64,000 nucleotides of DNA from Welwitschia mirabilis (taxonomy: Eukaryota; Gnetophyta; Gnetopsida; Welwitschiales): assembly GCA_051453625.1 (NCBI GenBank), contig JBOZIK010000001.1, positions 161,732,768 through 161,796,767 on the forward strand, given 5' to 3'. The position numbers and the translations under genes were made by a program. Positions 23,171 through 35,729 of the stretch are shown here, in pieces. The notes under the pieces were generated by a model. It saw only the letters and a program-made list of their open reading frames with translations. It was not told the origin of the DNA and searched no databases. The number at the start of each line of letters is the position of its first letter. The first letter of the stretch is position 1.

Positions 23171-24385
23171 GCAACATTACCCACTTAAAAAAAGAGAGAT
23201 GAAAATAAGTGAACATATGCTTTATGATGATCAACTTAAAAATAAAGAAGACAAAAAACTTTTGAGTATAAGGAAGTACAACTTTTTAAAAAAAATCATG
23301 AGGAAGATTATCAAATTCATAAGCCAAAAATTAAAAATCATAATTTAAATTCAAAAAATAAAAATATTTTCAATAAAATTGAAAGTAAAATTCTTGAATT
23401 TCATAAAAATCTTTTATCCAAGTTACCATTTCTCTCCCCTTTGACTTCCAAAATTTATGCTTTGATGTGACATCATAACGTGCTATCTATTACTTCTCTC
23501 TTCATTCAATTGATTTTACATGAAAATAATTGCACATCTCTTATGTTTTATCAATTAGTAAATTTTTGGTTTTAGCCATACTTCTCTGAAAATTTTAAGA
23601 CCACCACAGCTCCTTAATTTTTCCTTCTTTCTTTTTCATAAAGTGTGCTTTAGGTTTGGGATTTAAATAAATTTTTCTTGATTTATTATTTTCTTTTTAG
23701 TTTTCTTTTTTTAGAGTCTCTGTTTTTATTTGCTATTTTTAGTTTTTATTTCTATTTATACTTTTTATTTTGTATTTTTCAAAAAAATAAATGGTCATCT
23801 CCTCTATTGTTCCCACGATAAGGTAGATGCCAGTCACATTTTCTGGTTTTTCTATTTTTCTTTTAATTTTTGGGTTCTATTTCTCTTTCCTTTGTATGTT
23901 ATCCTCTCTATTGTCTGGATGATGAGTAGAACAATAGCCAATAAACTGTTAATTTTTTGTTTTCTATTATTTTTGATAAAATACATTTTTATGGCTCTAC
24001 TGAAATATCTAACTTGAATACTTGCAAATTACACGAAGTAAATGAGAAAAATTGAAATTTCATGAGCAAACTATCTAAATTTTCTCTTAGCTTTTTCCTT
24101 TAAAAGATTATTGTGGCATTACTTAATCATCTTTCAAATTTGACTTATGTATTTATTTCTAGGACTACTCTTTTGACTTAGACATTTCAGTAATAAAATT
24201 AGATTCATCCAATCTTAGGACATTCACATGTTCATAAACTTCAATTAAAGGAAGGTGCTTTATTTTTTATGCTTCTCTCAATAGTGAAAGGGTTTTAGAT
24301 TACTTAAGAGTGTTCTTTTTTGTCCTAGTCTTTTGACTTTCACCTTTGTTTTTTGAAGTGTTTGGTCATGTGGAATGTTGTTCTT
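23171..24385 (+). other. A1 region replacing RT/integrase; 3' ORF remnant and T-rich non-coding
   Basis: No RT, RNase H or integrase motif can be found. At 23400-23590 the frame reads LLSKLPFLSPLTSKIY and later LMFYQLVNFWF, similar to LMFYQLVSIWF of element B near 54210. This is the tail of a shared 3' ORF. The following T-rich DNA contains palindromic motifs near 23795-23835 and 23910-23940. Confidence 0.6.
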
Positions 24386-24422
24386 AGAAAAGAAAAAGAA
24401 AAGAAAAAAAAGAAAAGAAAAT
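24386..24422 (+). repeat. Internal polypurine tract of A1
   Basis: About 36 bases of A/G only, about 1.1 kb before the 3' LTR. Homologous purine tracts stand at the same place in A2 (27551-27590) and D (38730-38753, minus), and B has an assembly gap there. Confidence 0.75.
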
Positions 24423-24900
24423 AATGAATAAAGACCATGATTTTTTATATTTCTATCTCAAAAACATTTTTAAGAGAAGACTTTGGTAGTGTAATATGGT
24501 AGCTGTGGAAACTCCAATGGGAGATTAGTTGATCATGATTCGTGGGTCCTTACTTCTTTGATAGTGGTTGCACTCCCCTCATCATGGATAATAAAGTTGT
24601 ATTTAAACTTTGAGGCTATGGAATCAGTGGTATTCCTCGTATCATCAGGGGCATTGCTTATTTCCTAAACTCTTAGTATTTTTTGTATAGTTATTTCATT
24701 TCTTGAGATTTGAGTGTTTGTTTTGAGATGATAGTAGGGGAGTTCATTTTTAAGTAATTATTTGATCTGATCATTCATTGTTTAAAGCATTTTACTTTAG
24801 GATCATCATAATCACTGCCTTATTGAATGGAATTTTTGTACATTAAGTCATGCATTTTTCACATCAAATAATGTTATGATTACTTTCATTAGAAATTATT
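24423..24900 (+). repeat. Conserved non-coding block, copy in A1
   Basis: Starts aataaagaccatgat and includes tggtagctgtggaaactcc, cccctcatcatgga and catcataatcactgcctt. Nearly the same block recurs in A2 (twice), B and D. No frame is open across copies, so it is conserved or shared as DNA or RNA rather than as protein. Confidence 0.82.
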
Positions 24901-25515
24901 AAGTTAAAATGTTAGATAGGTAAGCTATCTTTTGTTTATGTTATCTTATGCTTATTCTTTTTGTTTTCTTTTGTGGTTTGGTTATTTTTTCAAAGTCATT
25001 ACTGTATTCTCTTACTATGTTTTCTTGTTTTTATTTTTTAATAAAAGATATTTTGTTTTTTAGATTTGTGTTATTTTTTAGATTTCTGGTATTGTTAAGT
25101 GCTGCTCATATTCTTTTTATAGTGAAACACTTTTTGTCCAAAGTTTTCATTACTCACCTTTGCACTTTGTTTTGCAAGTTGTCCTTATTTTTATTTCCTG
25201 CCTTCCCACTCCCATTTACTTTTATTTGCTTTATTTTTCAATATGTGATGTATTATCTTTTCTTTAGGAGGGGGAGTGGATGAGGATTGAGACCCATTCA
25301 CATGGCTTATTTTCAAAAATTTTAAAGCTTTTATAACATAAAAATTTAAATTTTTTTAAATAAATTATGCATTACTTGTTATCTATCCATGTAATGTGTT
25401 TTATGATCCTATTTTATGATTTTCAAATTAATCTTTTGAAAAGTAAATTGGCTCATAATTATGGTTTTTTCACCTAGTTTTTGTCAAGAACTTATAAAGG
25501 CTAAGTTGAGGGCTA
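24901..25515 (+). other. 3' untranslated end of A1 and purine tract
   Basis: T-rich non-coding DNA ending ctaagttgagggcta directly before LTR A-2. The purine-rich gttgaggg is a decayed version of the gtggggggt tract before LTR A-3. The open frame at 24948-25283 is rich in Phe and Leu only because of base composition. Confidence 0.65.
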
Positions 25516-26577
25516 TGTTGCACTACAAATATATAGTTATTTGATGGGTTTTATGAGTAGTTTTGCAAGACCTTTACAAAGATTTTAGTGCAATTCTGAG
25601 GATTTTGGAGATACAAGAGAAAATCTTAGAAAAGTGCAGTTATTATCTAAATTTGATGCATTTAAGGCATTTTCCAATGAATAAAGCTTTTTATGATAAG
25701 ATGACTAAGTTTCTCCTCAAGAAAGACATTAAAGAAGACCATTGTCCCCTCCGTCGACAAGCAGGATGACGAATGTTTATGTGAACTGATAAGCATCATT
25801 TTTAAAGATATTTTGTAATAGTTTGTCATCCCCCTTTTCATCTTGATGACAGCCCAGATAACACTAACATATAACTGTCACTAATAGATTCTCTTAGTTG
25901 TTTTGTCCATTTCTAAGTGCTTAATGAGCACATGTAACTGCACCTACTATCTATCCATTTATATAGTATTTTCTAGAAATAAGGCCATTCTTCTACTCCT
26001 TTTTTTATCTTTGATGCATCAGAGATTCTCATGATAGGAGAGCAAAGACGAGAGATCTATCTTGAGAGTTGCAGAAAGAAGAGTACTTGGTAGAGGGATG
26101 AGTATCTTCTATTGAGATCTGGCTATTTTGTAACTAGGATATTATTACCCCTTTAATATAAATCTTGGTTTTATTTTATGTTTGTATTTGTTTGCATTAT
26201 AGATCTTTTTGTGAACCTTATAGTTTAATGTTGCCCAAAATCTCATGATAATTTCTTGAGTAATATAGATTATCAAGTGTAGCTCTTGTTAAGGCTGAAA
26301 AGAAAGTAGGGTTAAGGTCATTTGCATTGCATGTTAGTTTAAATTGCATCTTGCACTTTGCATGATAGTTTATTTATTTGCATTGTTCTTTATTTTTTCT
26401 GATTCCCAAGATTATTTGAAAAAGTAATCTAAGTCTCTTTATGGATAGACTTCAATGAGACATGACATTTTGGGTCACTTCCATTATTCTAGTGTGATGT
26501 ATTATGCATAATATCTATTTTAATTATTAATGACAAAATCTATTTAAATGTAAAAGCATGCATAAATACACACCGCA
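25516..26577 (+). repeat. LTR A-2 (between A1 and A2)
   Basis: Starts TGTTGCAC, ends CACCGCA. Homologous to A-1 and A-3 over its whole length. It serves as 3' LTR for A1, but what follows is not a primer site; it is the late part of another internal region. Contains palindromic motifs at 25740-25777 and 25825-25860. Confidence 0.9.
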
Positions 26578-27434
26578 AAAAATCTTTTTAATGATCTTTT
26601 TGAGGAATACACCAACTTAGAAAATGAAAATAATACTCAACAAGACAATAATAAGTTTAATAAAGAAAAGAAAAATATAGCTAATAATAGTGATAAAAAT
26701 AATAAAAAAGAGAGAGATATTATCAGAGAACATAATGAAGAAAAAAAAAAGCATTTAACCAAGTAATGATGAAGTTAATAATGGGGAGGAGAGGAACTAA
26801 AAAAATCAATTGAAAATTAAATGAAAATAATGGAGAATAAACTTATACCTTTTAATAAATGTAACCAACTTAAAAAGTCTACTCATCCTTATTCATCACT
26901 TTCACTTATACTTCTATACAAAAGCTTAAATGACATCCTTCCTTCTACTTCATCATCTACATTACCTTGTAATCTTAATAATAATAATCTATCTTCCTCT
27001 TTCCCATTTGAACATTTAAGTAATTCTTAAAATCACATTCCTCTCCTTGAATTTAATGAAATACATCACCTTGCAAAATCTACTTCTATAATCTCTTAAT
27101 ATTTTCCCTTTATAACTTCATATAAAACTCAAAGTAGCATCTTTTCCTCTTTTACAAAGTCCACTTTACCTTGTGCATTTAATGATTATTATTTTTAAAA
27201 ACATAGCCTAGGATATCTTGAAACTCTAAATTGGGGAAAACTTTATCTTATTGATCCAAATCCATGTTTAGAATTGAATATTAAGGAGCTTCTTAAGTAT
27301 GTTAAACCTATTTTAATCAATCATCTTAAGAAGTTTCTTCAAAAGCCTTAGATCTCTAATTATACCATTAATGTCTTTCATGTTTAATATCAAGCTTTAA
27401 ATGAAATCAATGTTTCAAAGTTTTTAGATCATGA
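26578..27434 (+). pseudogene. 3' ORF of A2 (unknown protein)
   Basis: The frame at 26821-27030 reads LNDILPSTSSSTLPCNLNNN, matching NNILPSTPPSTSTFNF in element B at ~53600. Further on, LIDPNPCLELNIKELL (near 27250) matches the region of B near 53930 (NSPCFQLNFKELL). Position between pol and the 3' LTR is where Athila-type elements carry an extra 'env-like' ORF, but no membrane segment or known domain is seen. Function unknown. Stops and the gap at 27435 end it. Confidence 0.6.
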
Positions 27435-27534
27435 NNNNNNNNNNNNNNNNNNNNNNNNNNNNNNNNNNNNNNNNNNNNNNNNNNNNNNNNNNNNNNNNNN
27501 NNNNNNNNNNNNNNNNNNNNNNNNNNNNNNNNNN
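27435..27534. other. Assembly gap, 100 N
   Basis: Lies just before the polypurine tract of A2; the low-complexity DNA probably broke the assembly. Confidence 0.95.
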
Positions 27535-27550
27535 TTTGTTTTATCTTGAT

Positions 27551-27590
27551 TAAAAAAAAAAAAAAAAGAGAGGGGGTGGGGGGGAGTGAA
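27551..27590 (+). repeat. Internal polypurine/poly-G tract of A2
   Basis: A run of 16 A, then gagagggggt and a second G run, broken by a single T. This is the A2 counterpart of the purine tract in A1 and the most G-rich spot in the window. Confidence 0.75.
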
Positions 27591-28041
27591 GACCATGATG
27601 TTTTATATTTCTATCTGAAAAACATGGTTGCCATGATGTCCTATCGCAAGTATATTAGAGCAAATATTTCCCAAAGGAGCCTTTAGCAGTGCAATATGGT
27701 AGCTCTGGGAACTCCATTAGGAAGTTAGTTAGCCATGCTTCATAGGTCCTTACTTCTCTGACAGTGATTGCACTCCCTTCATCATGGGCAATAAAGTTGT
27801 ATTTATACTTTAAGGCTATGGGATCAGTGATGTTCCTGGTATTATCAGAGGCATTGTTTGTTTTCTAGACTCTTAGTCTTTTCACATGATCATTTCATTT
27901 CTTAAGATTAGGTGTTTATTTTGAGATGATGACAGGAAAGTTTATTTTTGAGTAATTCTTTGGTTTAATCATTCATTGTTTAAAGCATTTTACTCTAGCA
28001 TCGTCATAATCACTGCCTTATTGAATGAAATTTTTGTACAT
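27584..28041 (+). repeat. Conserved non-coding block, A2 first copy
   Basis: Starts gaagaccatgatg and runs to ttgaatgaaatttttgtacat, where an N gap interrupts it. It aligns with 24423-24850 of A1 from end to end. Confidence 0.82.
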
Positions 28042-28141
28042 NNNNNNNNNNNNNNNNNNNNNNNNNNNNNNNNNNNNNNNNNNNNNNNNNNNNNNNNNNN
28101 NNNNNNNNNNNNNNNNNNNNNNNNNNNNNNNNNNNNNNNNN
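28042..28141. other. Assembly gap, 100 N, between block copies
   Basis: The 70 bases before the gap reappear unchanged at about 28420-28490, so this may be a false join of two alleles or paralogues rather than a real duplication. Confidence 0.95.
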
Positions 28142-28520
28142 GTAATATGATAGCTTTCGGAACTCCACTGGGAGGTTAGTTGGTCATGCTTCATAGGTCT
28201 TTACTTCTCTGATTGTGGTCACACTCCTCTTATCATGGACAATAAAGTTTTATTTAAACTTTGAGACTATGGAATCAATGGTATTCCTAATATCATTAGA
28301 GACATTGCTTGTTCCTAGACTCTTAATCTTTCCACATGATCATTTTATTTCTTGAGATTTGAGTGTTTATTTTGAGATGATGATAGGAGAGTTAATTTTT
28401 GAGAAATTCTTTGTTCTGATCATTCATTGTTTAAAGCATTTTACTCTAGCATCGTCATAATCACTGCCTTATTGAATGAAATTTTTGTACATTAATTCAT
28501 ACATTTTTCACCTCAAGTGA
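28142..28520 (+). repeat. Conserved non-coding block, A2 second copy
   Basis: Restarts at gtaatatgatagctttcgga and repeats the content of 27690-28041 with a few per cent differences, then continues into the 3' untranslated part of A2. Confidence 0.8.
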
Positions 28521-29204
28521 TGTCATGATTACATTCATCAGAAATTGCTAGGTTAAAATGTTACATTGGAAAGCTATCTTTTGTTTATGTTATCTTATAC
28601 CCATTGTTCTTGTTTTTTTTAATGGTTTGATTAGTTATTTTAAAGTCATTACCATTTTTTCTTAGCATGGTTTCCTATTTTAGTTTTTAATAAAAGGTAA
28701 ATCCTTATTTAGATTTGTGTTTTTTTTTAGATTTTTAGTGTTGTAAAGAACTACTCATATTCTTTTTATGGTAAAATTCTTTTTATCCACGTTTTCTTTA
28801 CTTATCAGAGTATTTCATATCTCTATATTTTTCAAATCTAACATTACTCAACTTTGTACTTTGTTTTGAAAGTTGTCCTCATTTTCATTTCCTGCCTTTT
28901 TACTCCCATTTATCTTCTTTACTTTTTTTGCCAATATGGGATGTATTGCCTTTTCTTTAGAGGGGGGTGGAAGATAGGGACCCATTTGCAATAGCTCATT
29001 TTTCAAAATTTTTAAAGCTTTTATGACAAAAAAGTTTTAAATTTTTCATACACATTGTGCATTACTTGTTATTTATCTATATGATGTGTTTTTATGATCT
29101 TGTTTTATGATTTCTACATTATCTTTTAAAAAATAAATTAACTCACAATTATAGTTTTGTACTTAGTTTTTGTTAGGGACTGATAAAGACTAAGTGGGGG
29201 GTTA
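28521..29204 (+). other. 3' untranslated end of A2 with polypurine tract
   Basis: Homologous to 24870-25515 of A1. Ends in taagtggggggttatg: the G run at 29194-29201 is the best preserved polypurine tract in the cluster, directly before LTR A-3. Confidence 0.75.
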
Positions 29205-30231
29205 TGTTGCATTACCAAATTATAATTATTTGATGGGTTTTATGAGTTATTTTATAGGACTTTTATACAAGTTTAGGTGCAATTATAAGGATTTTGAAGA
29301 TAAAAGAGGAAATCCTGGAAAAGTGTAGTTATTATAAAAATTTGATGCATGTAAGACACTTTCTGATGAACAAAGCTTTTTATAATAAAACTGCTAAGTT
29401 TTTCCTTAAGAAAGATGTTAAAGAAGACCATCATCTCATCCATTGTCCACATAATAGGTAGGATGACGACTATTTATGTGGACTGATAAGTCATCATTTT
29501 AAAGATATTTTGTAATAGTCTGTCATCTAGACAACACTGACATGTAACTATCATTGACAGATTCTCTCAATCTTTCATCTGTTTCTAAGTACTAAATTAG
29601 CGCACATAACTACACCTTCTGTTTGTCCATTTCTGTTGTATTTCCTATAAATAAGGCCCCCTTTCTACTATCCTATCCATCATTGATGCACCAGAGATTC
29701 TCGTGGAGATCTATCTTGAGAGTTACAAAAAGATGATCACTTGGTAGAGGGATGAGTATCTTCTATTGAGATCTGACTATTTTTTAACTCGAATACTTAC
29801 TACTTTTAATATAAATCTTGGTTTTCTTTACATGTTTATATTCTTTGAATTATAGGACTTCTTATGTCCCTTATAGTCTAATGTTACCCAAGATCTTGTG
29901 ATAATTTCTTGGGTGATATAGATTATCAAGGGCACCCTTTGTTAAGGCTGAAAAGCAAGTAGGATTAGGATCATTTTGCATTTGCATGTTAGTTTAGATT
30001 TCATCTTGCATCTTCAATGATACTTTATTTTATTTTATTGTTAGTCATTATTCTTCATTCTTAAGATTTACTTGCAAAAGAAACCTAAGTTTCTTACGAA
30101 TAGACTTCAATGAGATACAACATTTGGGTCATTTCCATTATATTAGCATGATGTATTATGCATAATATTTATTTCAATTATTAATGATAAAATCTGTTTA
30201 AATGTAAAAGCATGCATAAATACACACCATA
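29205..30231 (+). repeat. LTR A-3
   Basis: Starts TGTTGCATT and ends CACCATA (CA decayed to TA). TATA box at 29644-29655 is intact, and a palindromic motif lies at 29430-29470. Confidence 0.88.
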
Positions 30232-31830
30232 AAAATAAGCATAAACCTAGTAGTTGTAAATTAATGGAGGATGCATAAATTAAAAAAATCAAGGTCATAC
30301 ATTTGATGAGTTCAAAAGACATTAACAGAGAGATAGAAGAGAAGAAACCTAAAGAAGAATAATTACAACAAAATAAGTCTAAAAGTAAGGAAAAGGTAGA
30401 TAAGAAAGATGAAATAGAATAAGTTTTTCCAACTTATAAGAAACTATTAACATTTTCTCAATAACTTAAAAAATATTACTTTGCTAAAAAACAATAAGAA
30501 ACACTAGAAATTTTTTAAATAAGTAATGACTAATATCCCTCTTTTAGAAGCCATTAAATAAGTACCTTCCTATGCTAAATTATTGAAATATCTATGCACT
30601 ATCAAAAGAAGGATGAATGTGAAAAGTAAATACTTCCTTTCTCCACAAGCTACTGCCATCATTCAAAATCAAATAATCCCAAAATACAAAGATTCATAAT
30701 GTCCTACCATGGACATAACCATTGAAAACACAAACTTTCAAAAGACTTGTGAAATATTGGAGTTAGTGTTAATCTTTTAACTTATACTATCCACAAGGAA
30801 CTTAGTCTAAACGATCTTAAAAATACTAAATTTTAGTTATAATTGATTGATAAATCTTTAAAATCACCTTTAGGCTAGTAGATTATGTGATTATTCAAGT
30901 GAAAAATTACTACTTTTCTATGGTCTTTACAGTTATGAAGATGAAAAAGACTAGAATTCATACCATTCTTATCATCTTAGAAATACCTTCTATTTCTACT
31001 TCTAATGATGTTATCAGTTGTAAAAAGGGTCTTATAAATATTTGATTTAGTAACATGATTATTGAGTTGAATATATGTAATATTATAAAGCAACCAGATG
31101 ATTTAAAAGGATTAGAATTTGTTGAAATTCTTGATGATCTTAATTATTCCTCTTATGAGAAAACCAACTTTCCTTTTTCTCTATCTTCCATGGATTATGA
31201 TTTACATGTTAATCTTGAAAATGATACTTCTTTTGACTCTTAAAGATTTAAGATATATATATATATCTTTGATGATGATCCTTTTTATTTTTTGATTTCT
31301 AATTCATCCATGGCTTCATCTAGGAATAATGTTTTATAAGTATTATTAGTTGAATAAGAGAAAGAAATAGGATGGTTCTCTTATGATGTAAAATATTTGA
31401 GTCTTTATAATTATTATTCTAATGTCCTTCTTAAGTTTTTAAACTCATGTATGGAATCTTATCATGAAAACATTTCTACGCCTAATTTTATCACTTAACC
31501 ATGTTATTCTTTATTTATGAAAATCCTAATCCTTAAAATTTTTCTTCCTTGTTAATGAGTGTACATTCTTCTTGTAATACTAACTTGAGTTTCTTAAAAA
31601 CTTTCATACCCTAACCTTAGAATGTTTGGATCAAGCTATGAAAAACAAAAGTATGTTTAAGAATTCTTTATTCATAGAAAATTCTAGTCATAGTAATTCA
31701 TCCCATCTACATATTGTCCATTTTTACTCATTTAGATCACCTTCATATAACCATTTATTACCTACAATTTATTTATTTAATACATTATCCTATGAGTTCA
31801 TGGGACTTAATGGTCTTGATTAATAGTATT
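30232..31830 (+). pseudogene. Gypsy fragment G: gag C-terminus, protease, start of linker
   Basis: Broken plus-strand frames read LLTFSQQLKKYYFAKKQ, then NIPLLEAIK, VPSYAKLLKYLCTIKRRMNV and IIPKYKDS (30440-30700), the standard stretch between gag and protease in Athila/Tat gypsy elements. The protease follows with GVSVNLLTYTIHKELSLNDL (near 30750-30830). The open frame at 31055-31243 (MIIELNICNIIKQPDD...) is the protease-RT linker. No RT follows. G starts exactly at the end of LTR A-3, so the A cluster may have landed in it or replaced its front. Decayed and inactive. Confidence 0.8.
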
Positions 31831-34170
31831 TCCTTTAATTCATGAATTAAAAGGTCTTTTAACTTTTTAAAGCTTAGTTGAAATGCTAAAGTTCTTACTT
31901 TTTCAATATCTATTCCTTTGAATTTTTTAGTTTTTTAAAACTTATATGCATTTATAGATCTCCATTTTGAAAATAATAAAAAAGGTGAATTTTCTTCTTC
32001 CATGATGTTTCTTTATTTTGAAGCACTCATGGGGTTGAGATCATGTTTCTATTAGTCTAATGAACCAATAAGCCCCTTTCATGTTCTATGAAAATAATAA
32101 ATAAATAAATAAATAAGAGCGAAGCAAATAAAAAAAATCTTGAACATTTTAGCACATGTTTATGATCATTTCTATTATGTTTAATTAACTGCATCAGGCC
32201 TATGGATGTTTGATGGCAATTTATCTTTGACACTTTATGTGTAACACATTCATTTATATTTGAGCTCTAAATACTCACTGGTAATGTAGTACTAAATTCT
32301 TTTAATACAACACATTAAATCTATTAGAATAAAGTATCAGAACACTAAATCCTTAATAAGATTAAATTCTTAAAACTTGAATGCCTATTAACATGCAAAA
32401 ATTAACCTTTTGATCAAGTTATCTTAATAATTTAGATTAAATGAAGATGTTAAAATAATGATTTTATTATGAGATTATGTATTTTATCTCTTTTTAATAT
32501 TATTTATAAACTTGTCATATTTCCATAATAATTTTAGGCTATTTATTACACTTTGAGAAACAAGGAAAAAAATGAAGATCATTTAGCCTAAGACACTAGT
32601 GCCACCATCTAGATCATTAACACTATGAGATCTTATGAGTTTAGCTTAAGTAGTGAATATCCTTGGATTATCACAATTGACATAACCTTCTTAGTACATT
32701 CTTTGGAAGTGAACTTATTTTGAGTTTATCTTGAGTAGTTCATAGTTATATCTTCTTCTTATTCCATTAATGTAATGTGTGTTTTTGATTTAATATAAAG
32801 TAGTTATTCTATTTTGATTTTAAGTTATAAATAACTATGTACTTATAAGACTTAAGTAAAAACTATATTATTAAGGCTTATTAACTAAGTGAATTTTGTA
32901 GTTAATTAGTTTAAGTATATTTTATTTGATGGATTTTAAGTACTTTAAGTCCTTACTTTTCATACTTATTAAAGGGCTATGAAGGACTAAGTTACTATTA
33001 ACTTTATCAATTCTCATATGATTAATGAAATTATGTTATAATGAGATCACTATTAGTACTTAATAGTTTTAAGTATGCTTTAGGAATTTGTAGGCTATCT
33101 TTAGATTAAAGGATTTCTACAAAATAAATTGAGTTAAACCTTAGAGCTTGTTCACTTCCCTACCTCTCTAATCGAAGTTTAAAAAACATTCTAAAAATAT
33201 CTATTTTATCTTTTCTTGGATTGTAATTGCAATATGAGTAAAACTTGCATAATGTTTACCAATCCACCATAATTATCCCTTTGAAAGAATGACACTAGGC
33301 ATTTACCTAGTTTATTTTAGCTTGATTGTATTAGACACTATTAGAGATTAGTTGATACACTTTTTATGTTTATTTTAAATGTAATTATGGTATGATTCTT
33401 AGATTTTTTAGTATTATTTAGAAGTAGATTAGTGGACTATGTATTCTGTTTTTCATATACTTAACTTAAAGAGTTGATGCCATTTTGTTATTTATTCTTT
33501 TACACTAGACTTAGGTATGCAAAAGTTTTGTAAAGATTCTTTGAAAGACGTTTTACTGTAGACACATGGTAGATAGTGATTAGCTATGAAATTAAGCTAT
33601 TTTATTTGTTAAATCCTAATAATTTTAAGTGGATAATGCCATGATATAATCATTTTTTATCTTTTAACACTTCTTAGATGATAAGAAAGAAGGAGTTAAC
33701 AAATATCCTCATTTCAAGAATCCATTATCTTCCTTTATGTTATGTTATTTTATGATGCTCTATCTTTGCTTTATTTAATTCTATTTTATCTATAAGTAAT
33801 TAGGTTCAAAGAGAGTAGTATCTAGATTTCATTAAATATAATCACAACAGTCTAATGAAATTTATGTTTTTATTCCATTAATGCAATTCATTATTAATAA
33901 ATTTACAACTTTTTATTTCTTCATTTATTTGCAATAAAGCAAGACTACCATAGTAGTTTTTGTTATAGTAGAAAATCTACATTACTATTAGTTTAATGAT
34001 CATTTAGCCTAGGGTTAAGAGATTAAGAAAAAGTTAAAACTTAATATTTTCATGCTAAAGTATTCATGCTGTAAACTTGTACATAGTTTTATGGGAATTT
34101 CATTTAGAACATATTAATGATGCTACTTCCATAAAAAGGATGACTGGGAATTAAAATAAAAGCCCCAACA
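31831..34170 (+). repeat. Non-coding stretch ending in the 5' LTR of element C
   Basis: No coding domain. The right end (agccccaaca at 34161-34170) is followed by a tRNA-Asp primer site, so the last one to two kilobases are an LTR. Its left boundary cannot be placed because no second copy lies in the window. A poly-AAAT run is at 32090-32115. Confidence 0.6.
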
Positions 34171-34173
34171 TTT

Positions 34174-34191
34174 TGATGCCATTGCCAAGGA
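34174..34191 (+). other. Primer-binding site, tRNA-Asp type (element C)
   Basis: tgatgccattgccaagga, three bases after the LTR end. It differs from the tRNA-Asp complement only by C-to-T or G-to-A type changes. Confidence 0.82.
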
Positions 34192-34659
34192 GTGCTATTA
34201 TTCTTAGATAAATTTATGAGTTAAAATTCTATATAAATTTTGTAGGAGTTACATATTTTATACAAGAATGTTAGATGATGAAAAAGAAAAATAAAGGAGA
34301 TTAATAATTATTTCAAAAAAACATTTAGTAAGAAAACTTTTTTATGAATAGTATGAGGACATTCTATAGTCCTAATAAAACCATTCTAAGATTATACTTT
34401 GAGATTCACTAGCATCTAATAGAAAGAGAAAAGAAAGAGTATCTTCATCTAAAATAGGAAGAATTCATTTAATTATTCACCCAAGTGTGAATCATCTTGG
34501 TAAAGGACAGGCCTAAAAAGACATATAGCATCTACAAACCTTGTACTTAGAGTTTTCAACTCATTAAGAAAAGAAGGAGGATCAAGTTAGGGTTACAAAA
34601 ATGAACCATAACCAATAAAGGATGGTTATTATACAAATAATAATTCTTAGGACATTATG

Positions 34660-35729
34660 TAAAGCATTCTATAAAATAGAGGTAGATAATTTCTTGATCC
34701 TATTAATTTGCCAGTAGGAGATGATGTGAAGATTAAGAACCTTTTTTCTCTATCAAAATAATTAAGGAAGGAAGAAAATAATCATCTATAATTCTTGATA
34801 GATTTAAAATTGTATCTCCATACCTTAGATAAACTAACTACCCTTCATTTGTTTCAAATTATGTCTTAGATGGATTTGATAGAGAATGCTTGTAACTAGT
34901 TTTACAAGCTACCTTACTATTTCATAGTGATTAGAGAAGAGATGAAAACTACTTTTCTTGATAGGTACCTCACTAATTCTAAGGTCCAAAGCCTTAGTAA
35001 CAAAATAACAGGGTTTAGACAACATAACAATGAAGACTATGTTAATACCTTTGAAATATTTACATCTTACATCATACATTATCTTGTGAATGGCATTAAA
35101 TATTAAAATCTAGTGGATATTTTATAGGAGAACTATTACCTTTAATAAAATAAATGATTAATTTTTCTTTTAGAGGTGATGTTATGAATTTATCCATCAA
35201 TTAGTTTTATGAAAAATCATAAAGTCTATAAGAATAGAATAAAACTTAGTAGACTAATAAGAACAATGTGCCCACATTAGAAAAACATCTTAGGCAAGAA
35301 CATAGTGTGAGAATTACTAAAGTGATATCTATAATAGTTTATCCATTGAAAGAATCTTTAAAAGGAATAACTTCTAATGTAAAAGAGATGATAACGACTT
35401 TGGTTGAGATCAAGAATGAGAAGAAAGAAGTCCCGTCTTCTAGGGACTTAAAACCTAAGACTAAGAAATGTTTATTGTATTAAGTAATTGATCACAACAT
35501 TAATTGCTATCATGCCCTTTTACTTTGTTAAAATTTAGTTTTAGAAGAAATGTTTACTCTAAACCAAAATACCCCTAACTCTTCTCTCTAACCACTAACC
35601 ATTCATTATAATAAATCAATGCAAGTTTTAGAAGTTGTTTGGATGATAATTTTATAATAATTGGAGTGGTGTTTTTTCACTTGCATAGTATTCTACAAAT
35701 CAAAATTATGGCGTAGTTCCAAATGTGCC
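34660..35729 (+). pseudogene. Gypsy gag of C, N-terminal part
   Basis: Degraded Retrotrans_gag domain at about 34780-35190: NYVLDGFDRECL, then RYLTNSKVQSLSNKITGFRQ followed by HNNEDYVNTFEIF. The linker 35268-35483 (with VKEMITTLVEIK) stays open for 71 residues. At the D junction the frame reads QNYGVVPNVP, typical of the Pro/Gln-rich gag tail. Many stops. The remainder of gag resumes at 46504. Confidence 0.75.

Larger units (their letters stand above)
19342..30231 (+). mobile_element. Ty3/gypsy cluster A: LTR-internal-LTR-internal-LTR
   Basis: Three homologous ~1.03-1.07 kb LTRs (19342-20411, 25516-26577, 29205-30231) alternate with two internal regions. The first (A1) starts with a tRNA-Asp type primer site and holds gag and protease; it ends in a purine-rich tract. 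The second (A2) has only the 3' part of an internal region and ends in a G-rich tract at 29194-29201. Neither has RT, RNase H or integrase. The flanks atgag and aaaat do not match, so the cluster is not one simple insertion. Recombination between tandem copies or nested insertion would explain the shared LTRs. Confidence 0.88.

Noticed and set aside
23730-25283. Phe/Leu-rich frames that look like membrane proteins (23730-24017, 24948-25283)
   Set aside because: T-rich non-coding DNA gives such frames; A2 and B copies of the same DNA are not open in that phase.
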